Shown: positions 1-7,874 of the stretch, in pieces
How the letters are laid out: each line of letters opens with the position of its first letter
Numbering within the stretch: position 1 is the stretch's first letter
NCBI RefSeq assembly: GCF_947489355.1
Contig: NZ_CANLDD010000003.1
Coordinates: 101,262 to 165,261, forward strand
Direction: 5' to 3'
From: an uncultured Microbulbifer sp.
GTDB lineage: Bacteria > Pseudomonadota > Gammaproteobacteria > Pseudomonadales > Cellvibrionaceae
DNA length: 64,000 nt
Program-made: the position numbers and the translations under genes
The notes under the pieces: model-generated
The model's database searches: none
The model's input: the letters and a program-made list of their open reading frames with translations, nothing else
What the model was told of the DNA's origin: nothing

Positions 1-1202
1 TCGTGGACGTCGCCGTCCACAGCCTTCTGCACCACCTCCGGGCGGGATACGCCCAGTTCAAAACCCTCCCGGCGCATGGTCTCGATCAGGACGGACAAAT
101 GCAGTTCGCCACGGCCCGAGACCTTGAATTTGTCCGGGGAATCGCCCTGCTCGACCCGCAGGGCCACGTTGTGGATCAGTTCCTGCTCCAGGCGCTCCCG
201 GATGTTGCGCGAGGTGACGAACTTGCCGTCCTGACCGGCGAAAGGGGAGTCGTTCACCTGGAAGGTCATGCTCACGGTGGGTTCGTCCACACTCAGGGCG
301 GGCAGGGCTTCCGGGGTGTCCGGGTCACACAGGGTGTCGGAGATATTCAGCGCGCCCACACCGGTGATACACACGATATCGCCGGCGCTGGCCTGCTCCA
401 CTTCAGTACGCTCAAGCCCCAGATAGCCCATCACCTGCAGCACCTTGGCCTTGCGCGCCTTGCCATCGCGGTCCAGTACCACCACCGGCTGGTTCGGCTT
501 GAGGGTGCCGCGGGTAATGCGGCCTACGCCGATCACACCCACGTAGCTGGAGTAGTCCAGGGCCGAGATCTGCATCTGGAAAGGGCCGTTGAGGTCCACT
601 TTGGGGGGGGGCACCTTATCCAGAATCATCTGGAACAGCGGGGCCATATCGTCCGCCATAGCGGTGTCATCAAGGCCCGCAATGCCATTTAGGGCGGAGG
701 TGTAAACCACCGGGAAGTCGAGCTGTTCGTCGCTGGCACCGAGATTGTCAAACAGGTCAAATACCTGGTCCATCACCCAGTCGGGGCGCGCGCCGGGGCG
801 GTCGATTTTGTTGATCACCACAATGGGCTTGAGGCCCTGCTCGAAAGCTTTCTGGGTGACGAAGCGGGTCTGTGGCATGGGGCCGTCAACGGCATCCACC
901 AGCAGCAGAACCGAGTCCACCATGGACAGCACGCGCTCCACCTCGCCACCGAAGTCGGCGTGCCCGGGGGTGTCAACAATATTGATACGGTAATCACGCC
1001 AGCGGATGGCGGTATTTTTGGCCAGTATGGTGATGCCGCGCTCACGCTCCTGGTCGTTCGAGTCCATCACCCGCTCCGCATCGGCGTCGCGGCGGTCCAG
1101 AGTGCCGGACTGCTGCAACAGCTTGTCCACCAGCGTGGTTTTGCCGTGGTCTACGTGGGCAATAATGGCTACATTTCTTAAATTGTTGATAATATTGGAC
1201 AT
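1..1202 (-). CDS. typA: Translational GTPase TypA/BipA, N-terminal part (cut by window edge)
   Basis: TypA/BipA is a ribosome-associated translational GTPase of the EF-G family, involved in ribosome assembly and stress or cold adaptation. Read on the minus strand, the protein starts [20 protein letters not shown] and shows the P-loop AHVDHGKTT, the switch I region ending RGITI, the G3 motif [12 protein letters not shown] and the G4 motif NKID. Domain II follows ([20 protein letters not shown]). About 400 codons are in the window and the C-terminal third lies beyond its left edge. A run of nine C (on the coding strand, near 603-611) encodes three prolines (VPPPKVDL) and keeps the frame, so there is no frameshift. 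The ATG at 1202 was chosen because it gives the canonical N-terminus; its ribosome binding site is weak. Confidence 0.97.
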   Translation of the reverse strand, partial: MSNIINNLRNVAIIAHVDHGKTTLVDKLLQQSGTLDRRDADAERVMDSNDQERERGITILAKNTAIRWRDYRINIVDTPGHADFGGEVERVLSMVDSVLLLVDAVDGPMPQTRFVTQKAFEQGLKPIVVINKIDRPGARPDWVMDQVFDLFDNLGASDEQLDFPVVYTSALNGIAGLDDTAMADDMAPLFQMILDKVPPPKVDLNGPFQMQISALDYSSYVGVIGVGRITRGTLKPNQPVVVLDRDGKARKAKVLQVMGYLGLERTEVEQASAGDIVCITGVGALNISDTLCDPDTPEALPALSVDEPTVSMTFQVNDSPFAGQDGKFVTSRNIRERLEQELIHNVALRVEQGDSPDKFKVSGRGELHLSVLIETMRREGFELGVSRPEVVQKAVDGDVH

Positions 1203-1468
1203 TTACTGCATAACACCTTAAATAAAACAGAATTTGTACACAGCAATGTACATATCCGTAACGCGATCTCCTTCAGGAGCCAATCGGAAAAAAGTTGCCA
1301 ATTATAGCTTCAACTTTCGATAACGTAAGGGGCGGCTTTTAAGCGCGGTTTTGCCGCGCCTCGGCAAGGGCGTGTTCACAGGTAGCGCCAAGCGCCATCA
1401 GGTATCCCTGGTGAATGGGAACACTGGGTCTGGCATTGTGATAGTGGCTATCTGCAGCAGGCACTCCT
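1203..1468. other. Intergenic region upstream of typA
   Basis: This is the leader of typA, with the candidate -10 box, a small GC-rich hairpin near 1350-1370, and no gene I can support. The part above about 1380 may belong to the decayed insertion-sequence remnant next door, but I recognise no protein there. Confidence 0.5.
1301..1306 (-). promoter_or_regulatory. Candidate -10 box upstream of typA
   Basis: A perfect TATAAT on the minus strand lies about 99 bases before the typA start codon. No convincing TTGACA-like -35 is seen at the matching distance, so this is only a candidate sigma-70 -10 element. A small inverted repeat (TTGCCG, five-base loop, CGGCAA) lies just upstream of it. Confidence 0.3.
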
Positions 1469-1834
1469 TTACTGCCCAGGGTTCAGGATGGTCCGAAATA
1501 GTTGCCAAGGGTATCCCCCAGGGCTAAGAGTGCCGAGATCACGGAACTGTGGGGGAGTGCCGGGCAGGCAGAGTCCAGGCCCCGAGAGCGAAAGAGTGAC
1601 CCCGCGTAACTGCATCTGGATGCCACCGGACAATGCCAGCTCAGCCAAAGCCTCTAAAGCGGGTATGGGCACTGGCATCAACTTGGGCCGGGGCTTGCGC
1701 TATATGGTGCTCCAATAGGTGATGGTGCTGAGCCTCAGCGCATGCTGCTGGCAGTAGGCTGCCTGGGATAGATCCCTGTTCCTCCAGGCACTGACGTGCT
1801 GCTGCCAGAAATCGGATTTACTCTGCATGGCCAT
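1469..1834 (-). pseudogene. Decayed IS66-family TnpA (accessory transposition protein)
   Basis: From the ATG at 1834, preceded by a good AGGAGA ribosome binding site, the reading is MAMQSKSDFWQQHVSAWRNR followed by LSQAAYCQQHAL and a YW motif. This is the helix-turn-helix N-terminus of the small IS66-family TnpA proteins (pattern W..HV.AW..SgLSQ.aYC..HgL). An in-frame TAG at 1702-1700 interrupts it. The same frame then continues with a TnpA-like C-terminal segment (AELALSGGIQMQLRGVTLSL) before losing similarity. No TnpB or TnpC gene and no terminal repeats are seen, so this is a stranded fragment. Confidence 0.7.
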
Positions 1835-2168
1835 TTAAATCTCCTGATCGTTAAAAACAGGAGAGTAGAGAAAATTTGACAGGTCCTTCAGTTGGGGTTA
1901 CTTGATCGCCTACGGTTAAAGGCCACTCATTTAATGGCGGGCCAGAAGTCTCGCTGCACCACCAGTTATACTGCGCCTGACCTTGAAAGCACTCCCTGAA
2001 GCACCGGTAACTGTCGCAACAGGTTCGAACTATTGCAAGATAGGACCGGGTCGGAGGGAAAGAATGCCCCTCTCCCAGGACACGCAGTACAACCATCCCC
2101 GTACGCTCGTAATCGGGATCCATGCCGCATACGATCCTGGCAAAGGGGTATTCTTCCCTCCTGCCTTG
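1835..2168. other. Intergenic region holding palindromic element copy 1
   Basis: Besides the palindromic element at 2053-2162 there is nothing I recognise. The 90-codon minus-strand open frame across 1851-2123 reads through the palindrome and has no family resemblance, so it is not called as a gene. The string GGTTCGAAC near 2031 resembles a tRNA T-loop but has no pairing stem. Confidence 0.5.
2053..2162 (-). repeat. 110-bp imperfect palindromic element, copy 1
   Basis: The two ends (about 2053-2080 and 2136-2162) are near-perfect inverted repeats of each other, 27-28 bases with about four differences, each ending in CCAGGA toward the centre. The middle contains CGATTACGAGCGTAC (minus-strand sense). 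A diverged copy in the opposite orientation lies at 4728-4832, so this is a repeated element that would fold into a long hairpin. It could be a MITE-like element or a structured intergenic repeat. It lacks the conserved ends of integron attC sites. Confidence 0.6.
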
Positions 2169-3392
2169 CTAGTCAGCTAGTTTTGTGACGATACTGAGAT
2201 CACTGTGCAGGGTCTGATGGACCGGGCATCGGTCAGCAATTTGTAATAAACGATTGCGCACCTCATCGGACAAATCGCCGACCAGGGTGACCACTCTGTT
2301 GATCACTTCAATTTTCTGTGGGCTGGATTCGCAATCCTCGCAGTCACGGGCATGTTCACGGTTATGACTCAGGTGTACCGAGACGTCCTGTAGTGGAATT
2401 TTTTTGTGCCTGGCGTACATGCGAATTGTCATTGATGTGCAGGTGCCGAGTGCCGCCAATAAGTGTTCATAAGGGTCGGGGCCAAGGTCGCTGCCACCCA
2501 TTGCCGTGGGTTCGTCGGCCAGCCATTCATGGGAATCACTGATCACTGTGCGGGTAAACTGTCTGTTCTTTTCTTTAACCAGCACATGCCCGCTGGGTAT
2601 GGCAGAGGCTTTTTGCTCGATATTTTCCGGTTCCTCAATATATCGTGTCGCCCAGGCGGCAATCGTAGTCGCAACATAGTCGGCATCCCTGGCCCGGGTC
2701 AGTAAATGATCGGCGTTATCCAGGCTGATAAAACTCTTTGGGTGTTTGGCGCTGCGGAAAATTTTTTCAGCTTCATGAATCGATACTGTGGCATCTACTG
2801 GAGAGTGAAATATCAGCAGAGGTTTTTTCAATGTTGCAATTTTTTCTGACTGATATTGATTTTCCAGGTCATCCAGAAATTGTTTTTTAATAGTAAAGCG
2901 CCTGCCAGCTAAGGCTACCTCCGCCACGCCCCGGGTATTGATCTCATCAAGCTTGCAACCAAACTGCTTCACGACATGTTGCGGGTCTGCCGGGGCACCG
3001 ATGGTCACTACCCCTCTGACCTCCGGCATCGAATGGGCTGCTGCCAAAGCCGCAGCGCCCCCCAGGCTATGGCCAATCAATAAAGAAGGTGCGCGATAAT
3101 GATCACGCAGGAAATTGGCAGCCATTACCAGGTCATTGATGTTCGAGGAAAAGTTGGAATTGGCGAAATCCCCATCGCTGCCACCGAGCCCGGTAAAATC
3201 AAATCGCAATACGGCATAACCTCGGGCAACCAGTGCGCGCGCAATGCGTGAGGCCGACACCACTTCCTTACCGCAGGTAAAACAATGGGCAAACAGGGCA
3301 AAGGAATGCGGATTGACATCTGGCGTCTCCAATAGACCCGCCACCCTCAATCCATCCGTAGCAGCAAACTCCAGTTTGATGCGTTTGCCCAT
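2169..3392 (-). CDS. Bifunctional alpha/beta hydrolase - OsmC family protein
   Basis: This 407-residue two-domain fusion has an alpha/beta-hydrolase N-terminal half. The nucleophile elbow is GHSLGG at residues 107-112 (Ser109), an acid region lies at [10 protein letters not shown], and the likely catalytic His is in DNADHLL. The C-terminal ~140 residues are an OsmC/Ohr-type domain ([20 protein letters not shown]) with a second conserved cysteine in RCPVHQTL. OsmC proteins reduce organic peroxides through two cysteines. In this fusion family the hydrolase may feed the peroxidase-like domain, but the substrate is unknown. The ATG at 3392 has an AGAGGGAAAG ribosome binding site. It stands alone, with the nearest genes more than 300 bases away. 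The protein is probably cytoplasmic, since no signal peptide is seen. Confidence 0.92.
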   Translation of the reverse strand: MGKRIKLEFAATDGLRVAGLLETPDVNPHSFALFAHCFTCGKEVVSASRIARALVARGYAVLRFDFTGLGGSDGDFANSNFSSNINDLVMAANFLRDHYRAPSLLIGHSLGGAAALAAAHSMPEVRGVVTIGAPADPQHVVKQFGCKLDEINTRGVAEVALAGRRFTIKKQFLDDLENQYQSEKIATLKKPLLIFHSPVDATVSIHEAEKIFRSAKHPKSFISLDNADHLLTRARDADYVATTIAAWATRYIEEPENIEQKASAIPSGHVLVKEKNRQFTRTVISDSHEWLADEPTAMGGSDLGPDPYEHLLAALGTCTSMTIRMYARHKKIPLQDVSVHLSHNREHARDCEDCESSPQKIEVINRVVTLVGDLSDEVRNRLLQIADRCPVHQTLHSDLSIVTKLAD

Positions 3393-3707
3393 GGTACTTT
3401 CCCTCTTTATCTGTTAGAAGACCGTATTCTACAGTACCGCCGCAGGCTTTTACTAGAGAACAGCATGGCGCATCTGCAGCCATTCCAGTCTAGTCGAGCC
3501 GGATACCCCCGCGAGGCAACACGCTGTAGCCCTAAATGCTTTGACAGTAAGGCGCAGTTTCAGGCATTTTTCGACATATTTGCGAAAGGGTTTGAATAAG
3601 TATCGTCCTCTGCCAATCTATAGCGCAAGGATAAGCTTGGGTTTACAGGCATCAAAAACACCCAGGGAATCCCACGGCGCCATACGGTAAACAATCCCGA
3701 GGATATT
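3393..3707. other. Intergenic region, nothing recognised
   Basis: This stretch of about 315 bases lies between two minus-strand genes. It must hold the promoter of the hydrolase-OsmC gene near its left end, but I see no clear consensus boxes, hairpin terminator or small gene. Confidence 0.4.
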
Positions 3708-4112
3708 CTAGTCGCTAGCATTCTTTTTCTTTCTAAAATTGTGTGTGGGCATCAAATACCAGAGAACACCGGCTATTAAATATTGCACCGGGATATTACC
3801 GATCAAATTTGCCTGTTCTGTTCGATCAGCCAACACCATCAAAAGCATAATGGTGGCATAGACCAGGTTCAACCAAATGGTGAACCAAATCAGGCTGACG
3901 TTGGCGGCAGGATTCTCTGCGGCGAGGAACAGAAAAACACCCAGTGTTGCGAATATGCCCATCACAATCTGTTCATATTCAGGCTGCGGTGGCGTCCATC
4001 CCCATCCGGTGGGCCATATCCATACCATCATCGGGTAAATGGCAAAGATAAAAAACAAGCCTATAATCTTTAGCGCAATGGGGAGATACTTTACCCGGGT
4101 TATATCATCCAT
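3708..4112 (-). CDS. Small four-helix membrane protein, DUF6632-like
   Basis: This 134-residue protein starts MDDITRVKYLPIALKIIGLF. It has about four hydrophobic segments: LKIIGLFFIFAIYPMMVWIW, IVMGIFATLGVFLFLAA, LIWFTIWLNLVYATIMLLMV and PVQYLIAGVLWYLMP. The tail is basic (FRKKKN), fitting a cytoplasmic C-terminus. The motifs WIWPTGWGWTPPQPEYEQ and ENPAANVSLIWFT match what I remember of the DUF6632 family, which has no known function. The internal ATG at 4112 was preferred over the upstream one at 4139 because it has a GGAGAG ribosome binding site six bases away. It appears monocistronic. Confidence 0.75.
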   Translation of the reverse strand: MDDITRVKYLPIALKIIGLFFIFAIYPMMVWIWPTGWGWTPPQPEYEQIVMGIFATLGVFLFLAAENPAANVSLIWFTIWLNLVYATIMLLMVLADRTEQANLIGNIPVQYLIAGVLWYLMPTHNFRKKKNASD

Positions 4113-4475
4113 AGGCTCTCCGGTGTAGTTAAAAATCACTGAATATTCCGATTACACCCACAGGATACTTTCAGTCTCTTCCTGTGTTGGCCGACATATG
4201 AAAAAATGCTAATACACATGTCACCGGCATCGCCAGCAAAACGATGTATGAAGTTTCCCGCCCGGTAGAATCCTGTAATTTGACCATGCAGCTACTGATG
4301 CCCTCGCACACACTATTGATGGACGTAATATGCGAATTCATGGATTAGTTTATAGTCTTGCGCTCCAGGATCAAAAAATTGATTAAATCCACAATCTATA
4401 ACAGTCAGTTAGAGCGTCCACCAGATAGAGGTCTACCTGCAAACTTGTCTTGACCAAGTATCCATGCACCTATAT

Positions 4476-4493
4476 CAGTATCGTTCGATACTG
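4476..4493. repeat. 18-base perfect palindrome
   Basis: CAGTATCGTTCGATACTG consists of two eight-base arms around TT, followed by TGGCGCC. It could be an operator for a dimeric regulator or simply a small hairpin. There is no gene close enough to assign it to. Confidence 0.35.
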
Positions 4494-4727
4494 TGGCGCC
4501 CTCCGGGTCGGGATCACCGCATAATAAAAAGTGTTTTCTGTTGAATACCACCGAGCTGATATTTTTGGTTTGGGCCCCAAGAGTGCGACTTCTGACGATA
4601 CTGTGATATAGCCAGTAGTTTTCTAGGTGTTTGCAGCGGTTGCAACCAATGCGGTCATGCAGATTAAGTGTGGTAGGCCAAAAGGGACTGCCTCCCGCTA
4701 TAACAATGGCGAGTTACTGGTAAGACA

Positions 4728-4832
4728 GAAGAAGAGAGTAGTCCTCTGCCAGGATCGGAGGCATGGGTGCCGATTACGAGCGTACAGGGCTCTATTCGTC
4801 GTGCGTCCTGGGAGAGGAGTATTCTTTCCTTC
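4728..4832 (+). repeat. 105-bp imperfect palindromic element, copy 2
   Basis: This is a diverged copy, in the opposite orientation, of the element at 2053-2162. It shares GCCAGGATCG, the central CGATTACGAGCGTAC and GCGTCCTGGGAGAGG. Its ends (4728-4754 and 4806-4832) again form an inverted repeat of about 27 bases with some mismatches. Because both copies keep the palindrome while the sequence diverges, the fold seems to matter. Confidence 0.6.
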
Positions 4833-5057
4833 CGGCCCGTTAGTAAGTAGACGCATTACCAGCCCCCCTAGGTAAAACGCCAGGTGCGCGGACCTTGTCT
4901 GAAAAATGCCAAGATCAATGTAGGATCACTTCATCGGGCCCTGACCCAACAGGGCCTCAAGGATTGGCAAAGATCAACGCGGTGCAGGTCCGCTGATGTG
5001 AGAGGGGGCTCTCTGAAACTTGTCGCTACTCCAGTGCATTGTAGAGTTGGAGCTTGT

Positions 5058-5327
5058 TTATTCCGCGAATCCTGCCGACAGCCTCAGCTCTGTTTTCTCA
5101 TTTTCAGAAAACGCATCCCAATGTCTGTCCTGGATTGCGCCCTCCAGAGAATACAAGCAATAACAAACGGGAAGCTGTTTTTCCGTGTTTTTCTCAAGGA
5201 GCAATTGGTAGGCTTTGGCCGCACCGAGTTTTCTCAATTCGACCTCATTGGTGCCACCAATTTGATACAGTTTGGATGCCACGGTTTTTCCAATATTTTT
5301 TAATTCTAAAAGTGCTCTATTAGGCAT
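5058..5327 (-). CDS. TfoX C-terminal domain protein
   Basis: This 89-residue protein (MPNRALLELKNIGKTVASKL...) is a stand-alone TfoX C-terminal domain. The helix-hairpin-helix-like start LKNIGKTVASKLYQIG, LRKLGAAKAYQLLL and LPVCYCLYSLEGAIQDRHWD are the hallmarks of the family. In Haemophilus and Vibrio, full-length TfoX/Sxy regulates competence genes together with CRP. Short proteins with only this domain are common and of unknown role. A GTG at 5354 would add nine residues (MTKRYKNRT); the ATG at 5327 was preferred because it fits the domain, although neither start has a strong ribosome binding site. Confidence 0.85.
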   Translation of the reverse strand: MPNRALLELKNIGKTVASKLYQIGGTNEVELRKLGAAKAYQLLLEKNTEKQLPVCYCLYSLEGAIQDRHWDAFSENEKTELRLSAGFAE

Positions 5328-5971
5328 TGTTCTATTCTTGTACCGCTTCGTCACTCTAAAAATTACCGGGGTTAATAGTTACATACTACCGTGAGCGGCG
5401 CTGAAGAGCGCCAATTGAGCGTGCGCTTTTTAAGGGGTAACTGGGGTTTTCCCAGCGCATGCGTCTAGAAATATAGGCGCAAAAATAATCTTATTGGATT
5501 GCATTCGGTTTTCTTTAGGGTTAAAGCGGCGTAAAATCCACAGATATTTATCAGTATTTGGGCCCTGATTGGGCCAGTTTCTGCGCACCAATAGTGCAAG
5601 CGGCCCCAAAAGCCCAGGCAGTTTCTCAAAGCGCCATCCCTTCAACAGGAGAACGGTAATCTGACCAAAGCGTAAATAAAAGGCGCTGGCCCAAGGTGCA
5701 CGAACACCAAGAGCCAGCTAACCAAATTGATAAGAGTGCTATCAAAATGGCTTTATGGATAATACGCTAGAAACCCGCTTGTCTTCAATAAAGTGGGGCA
5801 TATTCAGATGCTTGGGACGGTTTCCCAGACTCTGGGAGCGTTGCGTCCGCCTGTTCTGCTTTTACGCCTACCGTTCCCGCGCACCGCCTTGTGTTTCCTT
5901 CCAACGTTACTATCTCAGCTTTCCCATCGCGGGAAGTCAGTTCAGGGTTTGCGATCCAGAAGGAAAGGTCT
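5328..5971. other. Intergenic region between tfoX-like gene and csrA
   Basis: About 640 bases hold a 71-codon minus-strand open frame (5430-5645) with no family I recognise, a hairpin at 5685-5718, and an inverted repeat TTGATA-(7)-TATCAA at 5727-5745. The csrA promoter should lie in the right half, but no clear consensus is visible. Confidence 0.45.
5685..5718. repeat. Hairpin-forming inverted repeat
   Basis: Arms GCTGGC (5685-5690) and GCCAGC (5713-5718) enclose a second pairing GGTG/CACC, giving a stem-loop with small internal mismatches. There is no T-run on either side, so it is not a standard terminator. Its role is unknown. Confidence 0.35.
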
Positions 5972-6160
5972 ATGTTGATTTTAAAACGCCGGCCAGGCGA
6001 GAATCTCAGAATTGGAACCCATGTTTCCGTCACCGTATTGGGTATTTCGGGTAACCAGGTCAGGGTAGGTATAGAAGCCCCCAAATCCCTACCCGTGCAC
6101 CGGGAAGAAGTGTATGTGCGCATCCAAAAAGAGCGGGCGCTGAACAATGGAAATCGTTGA
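5972..6160 (+). CDS. csrA: Carbon storage regulator CsrA
   Basis: CsrA is a 62-residue homodimeric RNA-binding protein that represses or activates translation by binding GGA motifs in mRNA leaders. It controls carbon flow, motility and biofilm formation. The sequence [33 protein letters not shown] and [13 protein letters not shown] covers the whole conserved fold, including the N-terminal LILKRR and the C-terminal VHREEV with the Arg that contacts RNA. The ATG at 5972 has an AGGAAAGG ribosome binding site; the longer open frame starting at 5891 adds a non-conserved N-terminus. Its neighbours are unrelated and partly decayed. It may be an extra copy rather than the main chromosomal csrA, which in many gammaproteobacteria sits beside alaS or tRNA-Ser. 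Confidence 0.95.
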   Translation: MLILKRRPGENLRIGTHVSVTVLGISGNQVRVGIEAPKSLPVHREEVYVRIQKERALNNGNR

Positions 6161-6311
6161 GAAAGGGGTTCTCCCGGCAGGGAGGGTTCGCTATGGACCG
6201 CAACTGCCCTGTGAGGCCGCAATCATGAATCGGGCAAAGACCGGAAACCCTCCATAGTATTCACAGGAACCGCACAAAATCCATTGCCAGTATCTGCTTT
6301 TGCGTACGCAC
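6161..6311. other. csrA downstream region
   Basis: No gene and no convincing terminator are seen. It probably contains the eroded end of the DUF5615 remnant. Confidence 0.35.
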
Positions 6312-6454
6312 CGGCCGAATGCCAAACCAGATAATACGCATATTTCCAGGCATCTGAGCTTTTTCCCGAGCAGTCCTTGCGGGAATGACCCGCAGAAAAG
6401 TAGCATTTAATCGAGGAGCGAGCCTGAAAGAAAGGGGCTCTTCCAGAAGGGCAA
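6312..6454 (-). pseudogene. Decayed DUF5615 (PIN-like) toxin remnant
   Basis: Directly downstream of the DUF433 remnant on the minus strand, one frame reads ALLEEPLSFRLAPRLNATF (compare the DUF5615 start LLDE.LS.RL...L). After a frame change the sequence reads GHSRKDCSGKSSDAWKYAYY (compare SSHVRD.GL..ASDAEIW.YA). DUF5615 proteins are PIN-like putative ribonuclease toxins normally paired with DUF433 antitoxins. The order and orientation here are those of such a pair. At least one frameshift and loss of the C-terminal half make it a dead gene. Confidence 0.55.
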
Positions 6455-6672
6455 TTATGCAGCTGTCCCCTTTCTTTGTCGAGCTGCTGCGTAACTCATT
6501 GCAGCCCGTACTTTGGTTGAATTGAGGTCGGGGAAGCCATCAATGATCTCGCTAAACAGCATCCCGCCACCCAGCATATCCAAAATATTTGCGGCGGCAA
6601 TCCTTGTTCCTTTAGTGCACGCTTTGCCGGCCCTTCTCTGGGGGGTTTACCTCAATATACTAATAAGATCAT
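6455..6672 (-). pseudogene. Decayed DUF433 antitoxin
   Basis: On the minus strand GKACTKGTRIAAANILDMLG, then GGMLFSEIIDGFPDLNSTKV and RAAMSYAAARQ form a clear DUF433 domain (pattern GKPCIKGTRI...ILD.LA.GMS..EI...FP.L....IRAAL.YAA), ending at a TAA at 6457-6455. The N-terminal part is scattered over two other frames (AYDLISILR, then VNPPEKG). At least two frameshifts are therefore present, with no intact start. DUF433 proteins are VapB-like antitoxins, and the partner toxin remnant follows at once. Confidence 0.7.
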
Positions 6673-6710
6673 AGGCATTCAGGCGCAAATACATTACGAA
6701 CGCCAAGCAG

Positions 6711-7378
6711 CGTGCTCATTACCGGGGAGCGAAGAAAAGATACTGGAGAGCTGAAATCAGCCGGAATCCCGAAGCCTGTCATCGTCACAGATAGTGCCGT
6801 TACTCGCGGACCAACGGATTTACATTGTCTCTGAGCCTGGATTCTATCGGGTTTTGCACGAAGCGGATCAACTACATCGGCGTAGAGAAGCCGAAGCACC
6901 ACGCAAAGTCGCCAAACCCGAGGAACGCCGTGCCGGGCAGATGGTGCCAATCAGGTTTGGAGTTGGGATGCCACGTTTCTGGCGTCCGGTGTGCGTGACG
7001 ACTTCTATGAGCTGCATCTGATTCTGGATGTCTTCAGCCGCAAGATTGTTGGCTGGGAGGTGCATGCCGAGGAGCCCGCCGCTCATGCCAGCAGCACCCT
7101 GACCCGCAACTTGTGGAGCGTATCACAAAGCGCGGACTGGTTCGACACCAGACAATGGTGGGCCGATGAAAGGCGCCGCTTGGTCGGCGACCTTGCAATG
7201 CTTGCTGTGGTAGCGTCGTTCAGCCAGCTTTCGGTGAGTAATGACAACCCCTTGAAAGTCTGATCAGAGCCTTGAACTGCGAGTCAAGTTACCCGAGCAA
7301 GCCGTTTGAAACTATCGAGGCTGCAACGAAGCGGGTACAGGGATCTGCGCAATGGGTCAACAACGAACATCGCCACTG
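6711..7378 (+). pseudogene. Decayed IS3-family transposase (OrfB) remnant
   Basis: Pieces of an IS3-type OrfB integrase occur in order: SSSQIVPLLADQRIYI, then FYRVLHEADQLHRRREAEAP and RKVAKPEERRAGQ. A frame change leads to PNQVWSWDATFLASGVRDDF and YELHLILDVFSRKIVGWEVH (the DDE-domain core with D in LILDVFS). Sequence is then lost, followed by QLSVSNDNP, and after another frame change SYPSKPFETIEAATKRV and WVNNEHRH, the normal C-terminus. An internal TGA, two or more frameshifts and a deletion make it inactive. No terminal repeats or target duplication were identified. Confidence 0.8.
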
Positions 7379-7874
7379 AGAGAGAGTCGATGACGGCATA
7401 ACCAGTGATCGTGACAACTTCGTAGACAAACACCGAAGCAGAGTGAACATATAACAGTGCCGAAAAAATGGTCTTCTTCTTGAGCCTCAACCGGAAGGGT
7501 TAACTGGTGCTGAGAGCTGATAGCTGATTTACGTGATCGTAGATTGAGACAGGCTAACTAAAGCATGAATGACAAGTTATACAATTATGGATGCCTGTCT
7601 TAGATAAAAATTCTAAAATATATTGAAATATAAGCATTTTTTTGCAATAGTTGCGCCGTCATTTTTGTGCTGCTATTGCTGCTATTGCTGCTATTGCTGC
7701 TATTGCTGCTAGAAAGCGGGATTGACATTTAAAAAAATGTAATGGGTGCATGGAAGTTGGAGTTTCTGGAATGGGTTCAGTTTCCATACCAGGGAATTCA
7801 GTGAGATGCTTGGTATCTGTCTTTAATTGCCAATGTTCAATCTTCAGGTGGAGCATGGCAGGTGTTTAGACTAA
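7379..7874. other. Intergenic region upstream of the giant-protein operon
   Basis: About 500 bases become AT-rich toward the right, as expected for a promoter region, and include the 9-base tandem repeat at 7668-7711. A TTGACA lies at about 7721-7726, just after the repeat, but no matching -10 box is seen at 16-18 bases, so no promoter is called. No gene is supported. Confidence 0.4.
7668..7711. repeat. Nine-base tandem repeat, 4.9 copies
   Basis: TGCTGCTAT is repeated perfectly from 7668, ending after TGCTGCTA at 7711, about 164 bases before the start codon of the next gene. Unit length and perfection make copy-number change by slippage likely. It lies outside the coding sequence, so any effect would be on transcription or on leader RNA. 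Confidence 0.85.

Larger units (their letters stand above)
4113..5057. other. Long intergenic region with palindromic element copy 2
   Basis: About 950 bases hold no gene I can support. The contents are a perfect 18-base palindrome (CAGTATCGTTCGATACTG, 4476-4493), a second CGATACTGTG near 4588, and the palindromic element at 4728-4832. Open frames at 4627-4875 and 4884-5303 (+) show no recognisable family; the second overlaps the tfoX-like gene in antisense. The region may be a graveyard of mobile DNA, but that is not shown. Confidence 0.5.

Noticed and set aside
3..692. 229-codon plus-strand open frame at the left edge
   Set aside because: It is antisense to typA, which has the full GTPase motifs; the plus frame has no family resemblance.
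2025..2050. tRNA T-arm-like GGTTCGAAC
   Set aside because: The flanking bases do not form the T-stem and no acceptor or anticodon arms are found.
5430..5645. 71-codon minus-strand open frame
   Set aside because: No family, no clear ribosome binding site, and low-information composition; kept only as a remark in the intergenic entry.
6427..6477. 11-base perfect inverted repeat AAAGAAAGGGG / CCCCTTTCTTT as a terminator or IS end
   Set aside because: It falls across the junction of the DUF433 and DUF5615 remnants, has a 29-base loop and no T-run; chance or decay is more likely.
7668..7711. CRISPR-like repeat array
   Set aside because: The units are nine bases with no spacers; this is a simple tandem repeat. 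No CRISPR array or cas gene is seen in the window.
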